Shown here in pieces: positions 16,366 through 24,666 of a stretch of DNA of 64,000 bases. Each line of letters opens with the position of its first letter. Positions within the stretch are counted from its first letter, which is position 1. This DNA comes from Bradyrhizobium sp. Ai1a-2 (lineage in GTDB: Bacteria; Pseudomonadota; Alphaproteobacteria; Rhizobiales; Xanthobacteraceae). The notes below the pieces were generated by a model that ran no database searches, was not told where the DNA came from, and was given only the letters and a program-made list of their open reading frames with translations. The position numbers and the translations under genes are program-made. The stretch lies in NCBI RefSeq assembly GCF_000426245.1, contig NZ_AUEZ01000047.1:1-64000 (forward strand), in the 5' to 3' direction.

Positions 16366-18717
16366 ATGATGAGAGTATCACAGGCGAGCCTTCGCCTATT
16401 TGCCTCGGCAAGCTATGTCGCGCTGTGCCTGTCCATCGGGGAAACGGACGCACAAGCGCAGACAGCACCGAGCCAAGGGGGTGCATCTTCTCTGCCCGCG
16501 GTCACAGTCAACCCGCCAGAGACGCGACGACGTCCAGCGCCGCCGGCTACGCGCACGTCCACGAACGCGGGACGGGCGCGGCGGACCCAGGCCGCACGCC
16601 GAAATGAAACAGCCCCGGCCGCAAGCCCGCCCGCGGCGCCCAGTTTCGGCCCGAGCCAGGCCGCGCAGACGGGAACGGTCGGCGTCTATGCCAACAGCGC
16701 GTCGGTCGCCACGAAGACGAACACACCTCTGATCGACATCCCGCAGTCCGTCAGCGTCCTGACCAAGGAGTTCATCCAGGACCAGGGCTTTCAGACCCTG
16801 ACCGATGTGACGCGCTACGTTCCCGGCGTGGCCATCCACCAGGGCGAAGGCAATCGCGACGAGCTTGTCATTCGCGGCGTGGACTCCAGCGCGAACTTTT
16901 TCGTCAACGGCTTCCGCGATGACGTGCAGTATTTCCGCGACCTCTACAACGCCCAGAGCGTCGAGGTGCTGAAGGGGCCGAGCGCATTGACCTTCGGACG
17001 CGGCGCCGGCGGTGGTCTCGTGAACCGAACACTGAAGGAAGCGGACGGCACGAGAATTTACCAAGCGACGGCGCAGACCGGTTCCTACAACGACAGGCGC
17101 GTGTCGCTCGATGCGGGACAGGCCGTGAACGAGAACGTCGCGGTGCGGCTGAACACCTTCTACGAGAACAGCAATACGTTCCGCGACTATGGTCACTTCG
17201 AGCGATACGGTTTCAATCCCACCGTGACGCTGAAGCCGACCGACGACACAAAAATCAAGCTGAGCTACGAATATTACCACGATGAGCGCCTCGCGGATCG
17301 CGGTAACCCGTCGCTCGGTCTTCCAGGCGGCGCCACGCGCTTCAACCCGACGGCACCGTTCGCGCCCAATGGCGATCTGACGACGTTCTACGGCAGCCCA
17401 ATTTACAACCAGGCAAGGGTCGACGTGCAGACCGGCATGGCCGTGATCGAGCACGATTTCGGCAACGGACTGACGGCAAAGAATTCCACGCTCTATGCCG
17501 ACTACAACCGTGGCTATCGCAACGTCTATCCCGGCGGCACGGGCGGCGGTCCAGGCGGCGGCGCGGTGACGCCGGATCTCACGCAGGTGTCGCTCAACGC
17601 GTACCAGAACGATACCCCCCGCGAGAACGTCTTCAACCAAACTGACTTCGTGTACAAGACCGCGACGGGACCGGTCCTTCATACGGTCGCGTTCGGCACA
17701 GAATTCGGTCGAGAGACCGGCTTGTCCAGGCGCGACTCCGGCATCTTCCCCGACAACGGGAACAGGGCTTTCGATGTCGTCAATCCGTTCAACCCGACCT
17801 ATTTCGGACCAGTGCTGTTCACCCACCTTCCGAGCGATGCCAACAGCAAATACCGGCTGAATATCGCCTCAGGCTATGTGCAGGACCAGATCGAGGCGAC
17901 CCGCTGGCTGCAATTCTTCCTCGGCGCCCGCTACGACAGCTTTGATCTGTCGGCGTTCGATTTCAATACCAACATCAACCGCAGCAGGGTCGATGAGAAG
18001 GTCTCTCCGCGCGTCGCGATCATCGTGAAGCCGCTCGACAACCTTTCCGTCTACACCGCCTACAGCACCTCGTTTTTGCCCGCGTCTGGAGACCAGTTCA
18101 GCGCGCTGAGCCCGGGGACGCTGATCCTGCAGCCGCAGAAATTCGAGAACACCGAGGTTGGGGTCAAATGGAACATCCAGCCCAAGCTTCTGTTCACGGC
18201 GGCCATCTATGAGCTCAACCGTACGAATGTGCCGATTGCCGATCCCAACAATCCGGGCTTCTTCTTCCCCAGCGGCGCCAACCAGATCCGCGGCTTCGAG
18301 ACGGCGGTCACGGGTTACGTAACACCTGATTGGCAAACAGTCTTTGGCTACGCTTATACCGACGCGCGCATCACCAGCGCGACGTCGCCGACGATCGTGC
18401 CCGGCAATCGCGTTCAGCTCGTGCCCTTCAATCAGTTCGCGTGGTGGAACAAGTATCAGATCGATCAGCGATGGGCTGCTTCTCTCGGCATCATTTACTT
18501 CTCGGATTCCTTTGCCTCGTCCGACGACACCGTGCGGCTCCCGGGCTTCTGGCGTTTTGATGCGGGCCTGTTTGCAAAGATCGACGAGACATGGAGCGCC
18601 CAGCTCAATGTCGAGAACATCTTCAACACCGGCTACTGGGCGACCGCCGATGGCAACAACAACATCTCGCCGGGTCAGGGTCGCACGTTCCGCGTGCTGG
18701 CACGGGCGAGGTTCTAG
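16366..18717 (+). CDS. TonB-dependent siderophore receptor
   Basis: This 783-residue outer-membrane receptor imports ferric siderophores. It has a signal peptide (about 1-31) and a Pro/Arg-rich linker. The plug domain starts near 'NTPLIDIPQSVSVLTKEF' and includes 'ITDVTRYVPGV'-like and 'VLKGPSALTFGRG' motifs. A 22-strand barrel follows and ends in the aromatic C-terminus 'LARARF'. The plug resembles FhuE/Fiu-type catecholate or hydroxamate receptors. I chose ATG 16366 because the signal peptide begins there; the ribosome site is weak (GGGG). No TonB, ExbBD or ABC partner lies nearby. An ICE-like box upstream suggests iron-responsive control. Confidence 0.93.
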   Translation: MMRVSQASLRLFASASYVALCLSIGETDAQAQTAPSQGGASSLPAVTVNPPETRRRPAPPATRTSTNAGRARRTQAARRNETAPAASPPAAPSFGPSQAAQTGTVGVYANSASVATKTNTPLIDIPQSVSVLTKEFIQDQGFQTLTDVTRYVPGVAIHQGEGNRDELVIRGVDSSANFFVNGFRDDVQYFRDLYNAQSVEVLKGPSALTFGRGAGGGLVNRTLKEADGTRIYQATAQTGSYNDRRVSLDAGQAVNENVAVRLNTFYENSNTFRDYGHFERYGFNPTVTLKPTDDTKIKLSYEYYHDERLADRGNPSLGLPGGATRFNPTAPFAPNGDLTTFYGSPIYNQARVDVQTGMAVIEHDFGNGLTAKNSTLYADYNRGYRNVYPGGTGGGPGGGAVTPDLTQVSLNAYQNDTPRENVFNQTDFVYKTATGPVLHTVAFGTEFGRETGLSRRDSGIFPDNGNRAFDVVNPFNPTYFGPVLFTHLPSDANSKYRLNIASGYVQDQIEATRWLQFFLGARYDSFDLSAFDFNTNINRSRVDEKVSPRVAIIVKPLDNLSVYTAYSTSFLPASGDQFSALSPGTLILQPQKFENTEVGVKWNIQPKLLFTAAIYELNRTNVPIADPNNPGFFFPSGANQIRGFETAVTGYVTPDWQTVFGYAYTDARITSATSPTIVPGNRVQLVPFNQFAWWNKYQIDQRWAASLGIIYFSDSFASSDDTVRLPGFWRFDAGLFAKIDETWSAQLNVENIFNTGYWATADGNNNISPGQGRTFRVLARARF

Positions 18718-18840
18718 GTTCGCTGCTGGCCGGACGGTCGGCAAGATGTCCACCGCTCCTGTGCAACGCACATACGTTTGTACCAGCGAATCGGCGCGAC
18801 GTTGTGATAGTATTCCCGTACAATCACGGGGAGTATCCAG

Positions 18841-19101
18841 ATGCCCGAAGCGGAGATTGGCTGGATTGCTGCAATCGTAATTGGTGGTTTGGCAGGCTGG
18901 TTTGCCGAGATGTTCATGAAGTCCGGCACCGGCATTCTGATGAACATCATCCTTGGTATCGTCGGCGCTGCGTTGGCAAATTGGCTGCTCAGCCTGTTTG
19001 GCGTCGCGCTCGGCGGATGGATCGGTTACTTGATCGCCGGATTCATCGGCGCCTGCATCATCATCTTCCTGTGGCGGGCGATCAGGGGCCGCACCGCTTA
19101 G
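18841..19101 (+). CDS. GlsB/YeaQ/YmgE-family membrane protein
   Basis: This 86-residue, Gly-rich protein has three hydrophobic helices. Typical transglycosylase-associated/YeaQ features are 'IGGLAGWFAEMFMKSGTGILMNIILGIVGA' (residues ~14-43, shown only as a landmark) and 'GGWIGYLIAGFIGA'. Family members are often induced by stress and sit in the inner membrane; the molecular role is unknown. A good GGGGAG ribosome site precedes the ATG. It appears to be a single-gene unit followed by a 105-base intergenic repeat. Confidence 0.9.
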   Translation: MPEAEIGWIAAIVIGGLAGWFAEMFMKSGTGILMNIILGIVGAALANWLLSLFGVALGGWIGYLIAGFIGACIIIFLWRAIRGRTA

Positions 19102-19127
19102 GCGCCGAGGTTAGGCGCCAGGGCTAA

Positions 19128-19233
19128 GCGCAAAGGCTCCGGTTCTGCTTGAATCAGAACCGAGCTCCGGATTTGTCTTTTGACGCGTTTCCTTTACGCG
19201 AACGGGCATCCACTTCGCTCGAAAGCGCTCTAG
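19128..19233. repeat. About 105-base intergenic repeat, copy 2
   Basis: This is the second copy of the block at 10900-11005. It keeps the central GAATCAGAACCG hairpin arm, the TCCACTTCGCTCGAAA stretch and the CTCTAG end. It separates the GlsB-like gene from the next small protein. Confidence 0.8.
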
Positions 19234-19288
19234 CTCTGCATCTGAACAACTAAAAGTCGTTCTACGCGGCACTTAAGGGGAGGATTTC

Positions 19289-19579
19289 GTGGAGCAGATT
19301 CTTATCAATCTGGTAGCGGGTGCACTCGGCGGAAACGCGGTGGGAAAGGCGTCCCCGAACTTTGATTTGGGCACGCTGGGCAACACGATTGCCGGCCTCG
19401 TCGGCGGCGGTGTTCTCGGTCAGATCATCACTCTGGTGTGGCCGGCGATCGCCACATCGATCCAGAGCGGCAATTTCGACATTGGGTCAATCATTGCCCA
19501 GGTGGTCGGTGGCGGCGCAGGTGGCGCGATCCTCACGGCCATCGTCGGAGCGATCAAGAACCGTTCGGCCTCGGCGTAA
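19289..19579 (+). CDS. Small Gly-rich membrane protein, unknown function
   Basis: This 96-residue protein starts at GTG with GGGGAGGA just upstream. It consists of Gly/Ala/Ile-rich hydrophobic segments ('VGGGVLGQIITLVWPAIA', 'VVGGGAGGAILTAIVGAI') around a short polar loop, and a basic C-terminus (KNRSASA). It looks like a small inner-membrane protein with glycine-zipper-like helices. I do not recognise a family beyond that. It faces a convergent gene only 20 bases away. Confidence 0.75.
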   Translation: MEQILINLVAGALGGNAVGKASPNFDLGTLGNTIAGLVGGGVLGQIITLVWPAIATSIQSGNFDIGSIIAQVVGGGAGGAILTAIVGAIKNRSASA

Positions 19580-19598
19580 CGCCGACGACCAACGCGCG

Positions 19599-20312
19599 CT
19601 ACTCTTCCGGCGACAGACGGACGATCTGCCGCCCGCCATTCATCGCCTTGAGATTGTTGACGTACTCCTCAGGCCGCTGCCAGCGGTGAGGAACCTTCAA
19701 TCCCATGAAGCTCGCGATCTCGCCGATAAACCCGGTGCAATTGAACGTTTCGGCGTTCCAGACTGGTGAATTTGCCTGAAGCTTCTTGATGTACGCGAAA
19801 ACGCGCTGTGCGTCCGCCTCATTCAAATAAACGCGATAGTTGGCGGTCAGGTACTCCGGATCGAGATCCCCATAGCTAGCCCCAGTCTCGGACGGCACCA
19901 ACGTCATATGACCGATCACATAGGCAGCAGTGTCTCCCGCAGGGGTGAGGCCCGCGACGTTAACCGCCTGCTCGCTTGTCTTACCGTACCAGACGAAAGC
20001 GTGTCCCCAGCTCGCCGCGGTTCTGGCTCTGAAATCGACGTAGTACGGACCCTTTGCGGGTGCCGACGTCGACGCCGACTTTCGGGTCGACCGTGGCGCC
20101 GGCTGCGACTCAACGGCCGTGTCATTGGAGACAAGCGCATTCGCATTGGCGATGCGCTTGTTCACCTCCCGATTCTGGGAAACGACACGCTCCAAACGGG
20201 TGCGAGCGCCAGCTTCCTGAGCGGAAGCCGACTGGACGATGGCCGGGAGCAAAACCGCGAGCGTCAATCCCGCGAGTAGGTATCGTCCTGATCTCATCAG
20301 GCTGTTTGCCAC
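19599..20312 (-). CDS. Exported protein with possible permuted NlpC/P60-like fold
   Basis: This 237-residue protein has a signal peptide (to about A31), a charged, low-complexity linker (35-87) and a C-terminal domain. 'SWGHAFVWYG' (H104) precedes 'FNCTGFIGEIASFMG' (C192). A His before the Cys in this spacing is the order of circularly permuted papain-like (NlpC/P60, LRAT-like) hydrolases, so a periplasmic thiol hydrolase is possible. This is inference from two motifs; I do not recognise the family. It is convergent with the Gly-rich membrane protein gene. Confidence 0.75.
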   Translation of the reverse strand: MANSLMRSGRYLLAGLTLAVLLPAIVQSASAQEAGARTRLERVVSQNREVNKRIANANALVSNDTAVESQPAPRSTRKSASTSAPAKGPYYVDFRARTAASWGHAFVWYGKTSEQAVNVAGLTPAGDTAAYVIGHMTLVPSETGASYGDLDPEYLTANYRVYLNEADAQRVFAYIKKLQANSPVWNAETFNCTGFIGEIASFMGLKVPHRWQRPEEYVNNLKAMNGGRQIVRLSPEE

Positions 20313-20375
20313 GCTTTGCCCCCTTACACCGTCAACGATAAAGCTCAGATTCGGCGAGAGCCGAGTCAGTATCGG

Positions 20376-20564
20376 TCAGTAACGCGGCGCTACGAGGGGC
20401 GTCTTGCCGATGGGCGCCTTCCCGACCGGGCTCTTGCCAATCGGCATCTTGCCGACCGGAGCCGCCGGATAGGCGGGCACGGGCTCCCGGCGCGGCAGAT
20501 CGGCCGCGCTGGCGGCAGTCACCATCACAAGGGTCACCCCAACTGCAATCACGATTTTCTTCAC
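20376..20564 (-). CDS. Small secreted protein with P-[VI]-G-K tandem repeats
   Basis: The 62-residue product has a signal peptide ending ASAADLP. The mature part contains 'PVGKMPIGKSPVGKAPIGK', four tandem five-residue units P-[VI]-G-K-x. I chose the GTG at 20564 because GGGGAGAAG lies just before it and the signal peptide starts there; the frame is open further upstream. Function is unknown. The repeated Lys/Pro pattern would give an extended basic chain in the periplasm. Confidence 0.65.
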   Translation of the reverse strand: MKKIVIAVGVTLVMVTAASAADLPRREPVPAYPAAPVGKMPIGKSPVGKAPIGKTPLVAPRY

Positions 20565-20720
20565 GGTACTTCTTCTCCCCAACTTAGACGGAACAAGGCG
20601 ATCACCTATGCTCCCTCCGACCATGAACGTCGGAATGCGACCACAGTGCGGCAGATGGACCCATTCAAGGAATAGGTCCACAGTGCGACAGATATGACAC
20701 ACAGGGGACCTCTCGGGCCT

Positions 20721-21416
20721 CTAAACTTCGAGCCATTCCTTGCGGATGGCCTCGTTGGCCTTGAGTTCGTCGGGCGTGCCTTCGAACACGATGCGGCCAT
20801 GGCCCATGATGTAAACTCGATGTGAAATCCGAAGCGCGATGGACAGCTTCTGCTCGACCAGCAGGATCGCCACGCCCGCCTTCGCGATATGCGCGATCAG
20901 GTCGCCCACCTGGTGCACGATCAGCGGGGCCAATCCTTCCGTGGGCTCATCGATCATGATGAGTTCGGGATCTCCCATCAGCGTCCGGCAGGTGGTCAGC
21001 ATCTGCTTTTCGCCGCCAGACAGCACGCCGGCGGGCGTATCGGCGCGTGCCGCAAGGTTGGGGAACATGTCAAGCATGTCCTGCAGCCGCCATTTGCCGG
21101 GCCGGCGCGTGTTCTTGATGCCGAGCAGGAGATTCTGACGGACCGTCAGCCCGGGGAAGATATCGCGATGCTCGGGCACATAACCTAGCCCCAGGCGGGC
21201 GATCTTGTGGCTCGGCAGCCCGGCGATGTCCTGCCCCTTGAAGCGGATGGTGCCCTGGGGCGGCACCTCGCCCATGATCGCCTTGACGGTGGTGGAGCGG
21301 CCGACGCCGTTGCGGCCAAGCAGGCTCACCACTTCGCCGGCGGAGATCGAAAGGTCGACTCCCTGGAGGATGTGGCTCTTGCCGTAATAGGCGTGCAGAT
21401 CCCTGACTTCGAGCAT
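20721..21416 (-). CDS. livF: Liv-type ABC transporter ATP-binding protein LivF (variant Walker A)
   Basis: This 231-residue second ATPase belongs to a branched-chain amino acid/amide importer. It has signature 'LSGGEKQML', Walker B 'LIMIDEPTEGLAP' and switch 'LLVEQKL'. The Walker A is 'GRNGVGRST' (residues 35-42), with Arg40 where ABC ATPases have the phosphate-binding Lys; the codon CGC is at 21297-21299 on the minus strand. All other motifs look normal, so this is a variant rather than a decayed gene. Its ATG overlaps the LivG stop by one base (TGATG). Confidence 0.92.
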   Translation of the reverse strand: MLEVRDLHAYYGKSHILQGVDLSISAGEVVSLLGRNGVGRSTTVKAIMGEVPPQGTIRFKGQDIAGLPSHKIARLGLGYVPEHRDIFPGLTVRQNLLLGIKNTRRPGKWRLQDMLDMFPNLAARADTPAGVLSGGEKQMLTTCRTLMGDPELIMIDEPTEGLAPLIVHQVGDLIAHIAKAGVAILLVEQKLSIALRISHRVYIMGHGRIVFEGTPDELKANEAIRKEWLEV

Positions 21417-22165
21417 CAGTGCGCCTCTTCGCCGAGATAGGCTTCCTTGACCTTCGGGTCGGCCCGGATCTCCTCGGGCGTGCCGGAGGCGATGATGTGG
21501 CCGTAGACCAGGACCGAGATGCGGTCGGCAAGGCCGAACACCACGCTCATGTCGTGTTCGACGATCACGAGCGTGCGCCCCTCGGTGAGGCGACGAATCA
21601 GGGCGACGGCGCGCTCGGTTTCCGCGTGGCTCATGCCCGCGGTCGGCTCGTCCAGTATGATGACATTGGCGCCGCCTGCGATGGTGATGCCGATCTCGAG
21701 TTCGCGCTGTTCGGCGTAAGTGAGAAGTCCCGCCGGCACGTCGCGGCGGTGGCTCAGGTGAATATCCTCCAGGATCTCGGCGGTGCGCCGCCGCACCTCC
21801 GGCAGGCCGTCCACGTTCTTCCAGAACGCATAGCGGTGGCCGGTAGCCCAGAGCACGGCGCAGCGGACATTCTCCCACACCGTCATACGGGCGAATACGT
21901 TGGTCACCTGGAACGAGCGCGACAGGCCGCGCCGATTGATCTCGAACGGGCGCAGTCCCGAGATCACATCGCCATTCAGCCGGATCTCACCCGAGCTCGG
22001 GCTGAGATACCCGCTGATCAGGTTGAATGTCGTGGACTTGCCGGCGCCGTTGGGCCCGATGATGGCGTGGCGCTCACCCTGCGCGACGCTCAGATTCAGG
22101 TCCTGGATGATGCTCACATTGCCGAAGCGCTTTTCGACGGCACGAACTTCGATGGCTTGAGTCAC
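21416..22165 (-). CDS. livG: Liv-type ABC transporter ATP-binding protein LivG
   Basis: This 249-residue ATPase has a normal Walker A 'GPNGAGKST', Walker B 'VIILDEPTAGMSHAE' and the LivG-type C-terminal 'DPKVKEAYLG' tail. The usual LSGG is replaced by 'LTYAEQREL', which is common in LivG proteins. It overlaps LivM (ATGA) and LivF (TGATG). With LivF's altered Walker A, this subunit may carry most of the ATP hydrolysis. Confidence 0.93.
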   Translation of the reverse strand: MTQAIEVRAVEKRFGNVSIIQDLNLSVAQGERHAIIGPNGAGKSTTFNLISGYLSPSSGEIRLNGDVISGLRPFEINRRGLSRSFQVTNVFARMTVWENVRCAVLWATGHRYAFWKNVDGLPEVRRRTAEILEDIHLSHRRDVPAGLLTYAEQRELEIGITIAGGANVIILDEPTAGMSHAETERAVALIRRLTEGRTLVIVEHDMSVVFGLADRISVLVYGHIIASGTPEEIRADPKVKEAYLGEEAH

Positions 22166-23466
22166 GCGAGATACCCCCGGTCACGGGCGATGCCGGCGGC
22201 ACGGTCCCAGGCCTCGGCGATGCGCCGCCAGGTGATGCGGGCAACGATGAAGCCGCCGACCACCAGCACGGCCGCTATGGCCCAGGTGGTGGGCGCGGTG
22301 GTGTTGAAGGGGATCCCGAGCAGCTTGACGATGTTGCCCTCGCCGCCGGTGACCGTGTAGCGCGCCACGGTCTCGATCGACAGGATGACACCGCAGGCCA
22401 GCGCCAGCGTCGGCAGCGCTGCGACCAGATAGGATGGGATCACCATGCCCAGCGTCCTGGCGCGGATCAGCGGCCGGTGCATCATCAGCAGGCCGGCAAT
22501 GCCGCCCGGGGCGAACATCACGATGCCGATGAAGATGACGCCGAAATAGAGCTGCCACACGCTGGTCACGCTGGTCAGCCCGAGTTGCAGATAGGTCACG
22601 AGGATGGCACCCAGGATCGGACCGAAGAAGTAGGAGGCGCCGCCGATGAAAGTCGCGAACAGCACCATGCCTGACTGCACCGCGCCGAGATAGGCGGAGT
22701 TCGCGATCTCGAAATTGATGGCGGCGAGACCACCCGCGATGCCGGCAAAGAAGCCGGCAAAGCAGTAGGCGAGATAGCGGACGACGTGAGGATCGTAGCC
22801 GATGAACTCGACCCGCCCGGGGTTGTCGCGGACCGCGTTGCAGATGCGCCCCAGCGGCGTGCGGGTGAGCGCGTACATCGCGATCGCCGAGACCAGCACC
22901 CAGAACGCGATCAGATAATAGACCTGGATTTGCGGCCCGAAGGTCCAGCCGAAGATATGTGGCAGCGCCGTGCGGTCGGTGCTGATTCCGGATTCGCCAC
23001 CGAACACGCTGCGCAGGATCAGCGAGGAGGATGCGACCAGTTCGCCGATGCCGAGCGAGATCATCGCGAACACCGTGCCGGCGCGCCGGGTCATGACCCA
23101 GCCGATCAGGAGCGCGAGAGCAAGCCCGCCGAGGCCGCCGAGCAGCGGGATCACGGGCAGCGGGATCAGCCAGCCGTGCGCGGTGACCGCATTCATGACA
23201 TGGACGGCGGCAAAGCCGCCGAGGCCGTAATGAACCGCATGGCCGAACGACAGCAGCCCGGTCTCGCCAAGCAGGATGTTATAGGACAACGCGAAGATGA
23301 TCGCGATGCCGATCAGGCTGAACGAGGTGAGCGAGCCGCCCGAGGAGAAGATCAGGGGCAAGGCGACGAGTGCGATCGCGGCGACCACCCACAGCCCATA
23401 GAAGCGCAGGTTCTGGCCGGACGACTTCGCGGCGATATCGGACGCGGAGGTGACGGTGCTGGTCAT
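22162..23466 (-). CDS. livM: Liv-type ABC transporter permease LivM
   Basis: This 434-residue membrane protein has about ten hydrophobic helices and LivM signatures such as 'YNILLGETGLLSFGHAVHYGLGGF' (part) and 'RICNAVRDNPGRVEFIGYD', the cytoplasmic loop that contacts the ATPases. It is longer than typical LivM (about 300-350) because of an extra C-terminal region with two more helices (residues ~340-410). It overlaps both LivH and LivG by four bases. Confidence 0.92.
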   Translation of the reverse strand: MTSTVTSASDIAAKSSGQNLRFYGLWVVAAIALVALPLIFSSGGSLTSFSLIGIAIIFALSYNILLGETGLLSFGHAVHYGLGGFAAVHVMNAVTAHGWLIPLPVIPLLGGLGGLALALLIGWVMTRRAGTVFAMISLGIGELVASSSLILRSVFGGESGISTDRTALPHIFGWTFGPQIQVYYLIAFWVLVSAIAMYALTRTPLGRICNAVRDNPGRVEFIGYDPHVVRYLAYCFAGFFAGIAGGLAAINFEIANSAYLGAVQSGMVLFATFIGGASYFFGPILGAILVTYLQLGLTSVTSVWQLYFGVIFIGIVMFAPGGIAGLLMMHRPLIRARTLGMVIPSYLVAALPTLALACGVILSIETVARYTVTGGEGNIVKLLGIPFNTTAPTTWAIAAVLVVGGFIVARITWRRIAEAWDRAAGIARDRGYLA

Positions 23467-24410
23467 GTTTCGCGCGTCCCGAGAAGGCCCATGGGACGGA
23501 CGATCAGGATCACCACCAGCAGCACATAGGGCAGAACCGGCGCGATCTGGGCGATCGTGACATTCCAGATATCGCTGAGGACCGAGGGCCCGATGCTCGG
23601 ATCCAGCGGCCCGAATGTGCTGGCGAGCGAGCCGTTCAGCGCGACCGCGAAGGTCTGCACCAGCCCGATGAAGAGCGAAGCGATGAATGCGCCCGGCAGA
23701 GAACCAAGCCCGCCGAATACGATGACGACGAAGAGGATAGGGCCGAGCAAGGCGGCCATGTCGGATTGCGTCACCAGCGCGGGACCCGCGATGACGCCGG
23801 CGAGACCGGCCAGCGCGCTGCCGACGCCGAACACCAGCATGAACACCTGCCCGACATTATGGCCGAGATGCCCGACCATGTGGGGGTGCGTCAGCGCAGC
23901 CTCCACGATGAGTCCCACCCGGGTGCGCTTGAGCACAATCAACAGCGCGATGAAGATCAACACCGAGATCGCCAGCATGAAAATCTTGTAGGCGGGATAG
24001 TTGGTGGAGAAAATCGTGAAGGCCGGAAAATCGAGCGCCGCCGGCACCCGATAGTCCACCGGGCTCTTGCCCCAGATCATCGAGACGATTTCCTCGATGG
24101 CGAAAGCGAGTCCGAACGTCAGAAGCAATTCGGCGACATGTCCGTGCTTGTGGGTGTTGCGCAGTCCGTAACGCTCGACCGCCATGCCGACCGCGCCCAC
24201 AAGCAGCGGCGCCAGCACCAGCGCAGGCCAGAATCCGATCCACTTCGTGAGCTGGTAGCCGAAGAACGCGCCCAGCATGTAAAAACTGGCGTGGGCGAAA
24301 TTCAGCACGCCCATCATGCTGAAGATCACGGTCAGTCCGCTGGACAACAGGAACAACAGCATCCCGAACAGGACGCCATTGAGCGTAGAAATTACGATCA
24401 ACTCAAGCAC
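23463..24410 (-). CDS. livH: Liv-type ABC transporter permease LivH
   Basis: This 315-residue membrane protein shows the LivH N-terminal signature 'VIFSMMGVLNFAHASFYMLGAF' in part, about eight helices, and the conserved 'VIVFGGLGSLPGAFIASLFIG' near residue 225. It pairs with LivM to form the channel. It starts 256 bases after the binding-protein gene, separated by a long hairpin repeat, and its stop overlaps the LivM start. Confidence 0.92.
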   Translation of the reverse strand: MLELIVISTLNGVLFGMLLFLLSSGLTVIFSMMGVLNFAHASFYMLGAFFGYQLTKWIGFWPALVLAPLLVGAVGMAVERYGLRNTHKHGHVAELLLTFGLAFAIEEIVSMIWGKSPVDYRVPAALDFPAFTIFSTNYPAYKIFMLAISVLIFIALLIVLKRTRVGLIVEAALTHPHMVGHLGHNVGQVFMLVFGVGSALAGLAGVIAGPALVTQSDMAALLGPILFVVIVFGGLGSLPGAFIASLFIGLVQTFAVALNGSLASTFGPLDPSIGPSVLSDIWNVTIAQIAPVLPYVLLVVILIVRPMGLLGTRET

Positions 24411-24447
24411 GGTTCATCCATTAGAGCGCGATGCTCTTAGATTCTTA

Positions 24448-24568
24448 CCTCTCCCGCTTGCGGGGGAGGTCGGCGCGCCAGCGCCGGGTGGGGGCTCTCT
24501 CCCCACGGTCGGACAGTGTGAATCGCGGAGACACCCCCACCCCAGCCCTCCCCCGCAAGCGGGAGAGG
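24448..24568. repeat. Long hairpin repeat inside the Liv operon (CTCTCCCGCTTGCGG family)
   Basis: The arms at 24448-24469 and 24547-24568 are exact 22-base inverses beginning CCTCTCCCGCTTGCGG, around a GC-rich, partly self-complementary centre. A second copy lies at 32945-33064. This copy sits between the binding-protein gene and livH, where it could act as an mRNA processing or attenuation hairpin. Confidence 0.85.
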
Positions 24569-24666
24569 GAGCGCAGCGGTCCCGCAGATGCATTTCGCAG
24601 CAACAGCCGGTGACGCTAACGTCCGTCCCGCTCCGGATATCCGGACCGGGACAGACGCCGCGCGCA

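Noticed and set aside
16396..17826. 476-codon minus-strand open frame
   Set aside because: It is antisense to the TonB receptor, which has a full plug and barrel. The antisense product has low-complexity Arg/Val/Ala content.
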